A stretch of DNA of 64,000 bases from an uncultured Stenotrophomonas sp. (GTDB lineage: Bacteria > Pseudomonadota > Gammaproteobacteria > Xanthomonadales > Xanthomonadaceae), in contig NZ_CAMFIA010000004.1 in the NCBI RefSeq assembly GCF_945952405.1, positions 186,001-250,000 on the forward strand, written 5' to 3'. This document shows positions 63,829 to 64,000 of this stretch, piece by piece. The translations under genes and the position numbers were made by a program. The notes under the pieces were generated by a model that was given only the letters and a program-made list of their open reading frames with translations, made no database searches and was not told the DNA's origin. The stretch's first letter is position 1; each line of letters begins with the position of its first letter.

Positions 63829-64000
63829 ATGGCGAAGACCAAGAGCACGACCAAGGCCAAGACCGGCAAGCAGAAGCTTGCAGCGGCGGCACCGTCGGCG
63901 CCCAACATCGATATCGGGATCACCCAGGGCGACCGCAAGAAGATTGCCGACGGCCTGTCGCGCTTCCAGGCGGATGCGTTCACGCTCTACCTGAAGACGC
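63829..64000 (+). CDS. dps: Dps-family ferritin-like protein, N-terminal part, cut by window end
   Basis: 57 residues are visible. A Lys/Ala-rich tail (AKTKSTTKAKTGKQKLAAAAPSAP), as used for DNA binding by many Dps proteins, leads to NIDIGITQGDRKKIADGLSRFQADAFTLYLKT, the start of helix A of the Dps fold. An excellent ribosome site, AAGGAGG (63816-63822), lies six bases before the ATG. Dps stores iron and protects DNA in stress and starvation. The rest of the gene is outside the window, so the ferroxidase residues cannot be checked. Confidence 0.85.
   Translation, partial: MAKTKSTTKAKTGKQKLAAAAPSAPNIDIGITQGDRKKIADGLSRFQADAFTLYLKT

Noticed and set aside
1..64000. Prophage, integron, insertion sequence or genomic island
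   Set aside because: No integrase, transposase, recombinase, tRNA with attachment repeats or shift in codon use was seen; the genes are core functions with conserved neighbours.

Overview
The window is a gap-free stretch of a high-GC gammaproteobacterial chromosome. Gene content and order, very strong third-position GC, frequent GTG/TTG start options, GTAG-headed palindromic intergenic repeats of the SMAG type and the product families all point to Xanthomonadaceae, most probably Stenotrophomonas (inference; no search was run). It reads as core chromosome: no integrase, transposase, phage gene, CRISPR array, rRNA or tRNA was seen. 49 protein genes are supported, two of them cut by the window ends.

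Layout. 0-9.6 kb: the end of an M23 peptidase gene, prfC, a hemolysin-III protein, an AsmA protein, a repeat-filled gap, a CBS protein overlapping a GtrB-type glycosyltransferase, mtgA divergent from hslO, and an exported protein. 9.7-23 kb: a large TonB-dependent receptor; a TetR regulator facing an alpha/beta-hydrolase/fadE operon; a DUF4442 protein; a DUF1304 membrane protein; an MFS or nucleotide-exchanger-like transporter; a class-C beta-lactamase-fold hydrolase; and a divergent SDR/LysR pair. 23-32.8 kb: a lysine-rich histone H1-like protein with a long promoter/leader region, gcvH and gcvT, nfeD/qmcA, an Mpo1-like protein, ynfA-mazG, cysQ-nudE, and bioA-rsmE.

32.9-46.9 kb is the most coherent system: pilG-pilH-pilI-pilJ-chpA-chpB-like-chpC on the minus strand, the Chp chemosensory pathway that controls type IV pili. 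Divergent from it is gshB-tonB, the same neighbourhood seen around tonB3 in Pseudomonas aeruginosa. No pilK methyltransferase is present and the CheB-like protein has lost its expected catalytic serine, so classical receptor-methylation adaptation looks reduced or absent.

47-64 kb: tsaB, a DinG/YoaA-type Fe-S helicase, mrcB (PBP1b) overlapping a TPR lipoprotein that is a good candidate for its activator LpoP, a rhamnosyltransferase-like GT2, a nucleoside-diphosphate-sugar-epimerase-like protein, a membrane-anchored TPR-like protein, relA, an exported protein of unknown role, hrpA, and the start of dps.

The intergenic DNA carries several families of dispersed palindromes: SMAG units, a BamHI-site palindrome in two copies, a GC-rich palindrome cluster, and a longer element found three times that shares a GGGTTTACGG-type core. 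I found no clearly new multi-gene system. The best leads are the trimmed Pil-Chp adaptation branch, the LpoP candidate, the shared long intergenic element, the duplicated motif upstream of the H1-like gene, and palindromes placed exactly on start codons or transcription starts.
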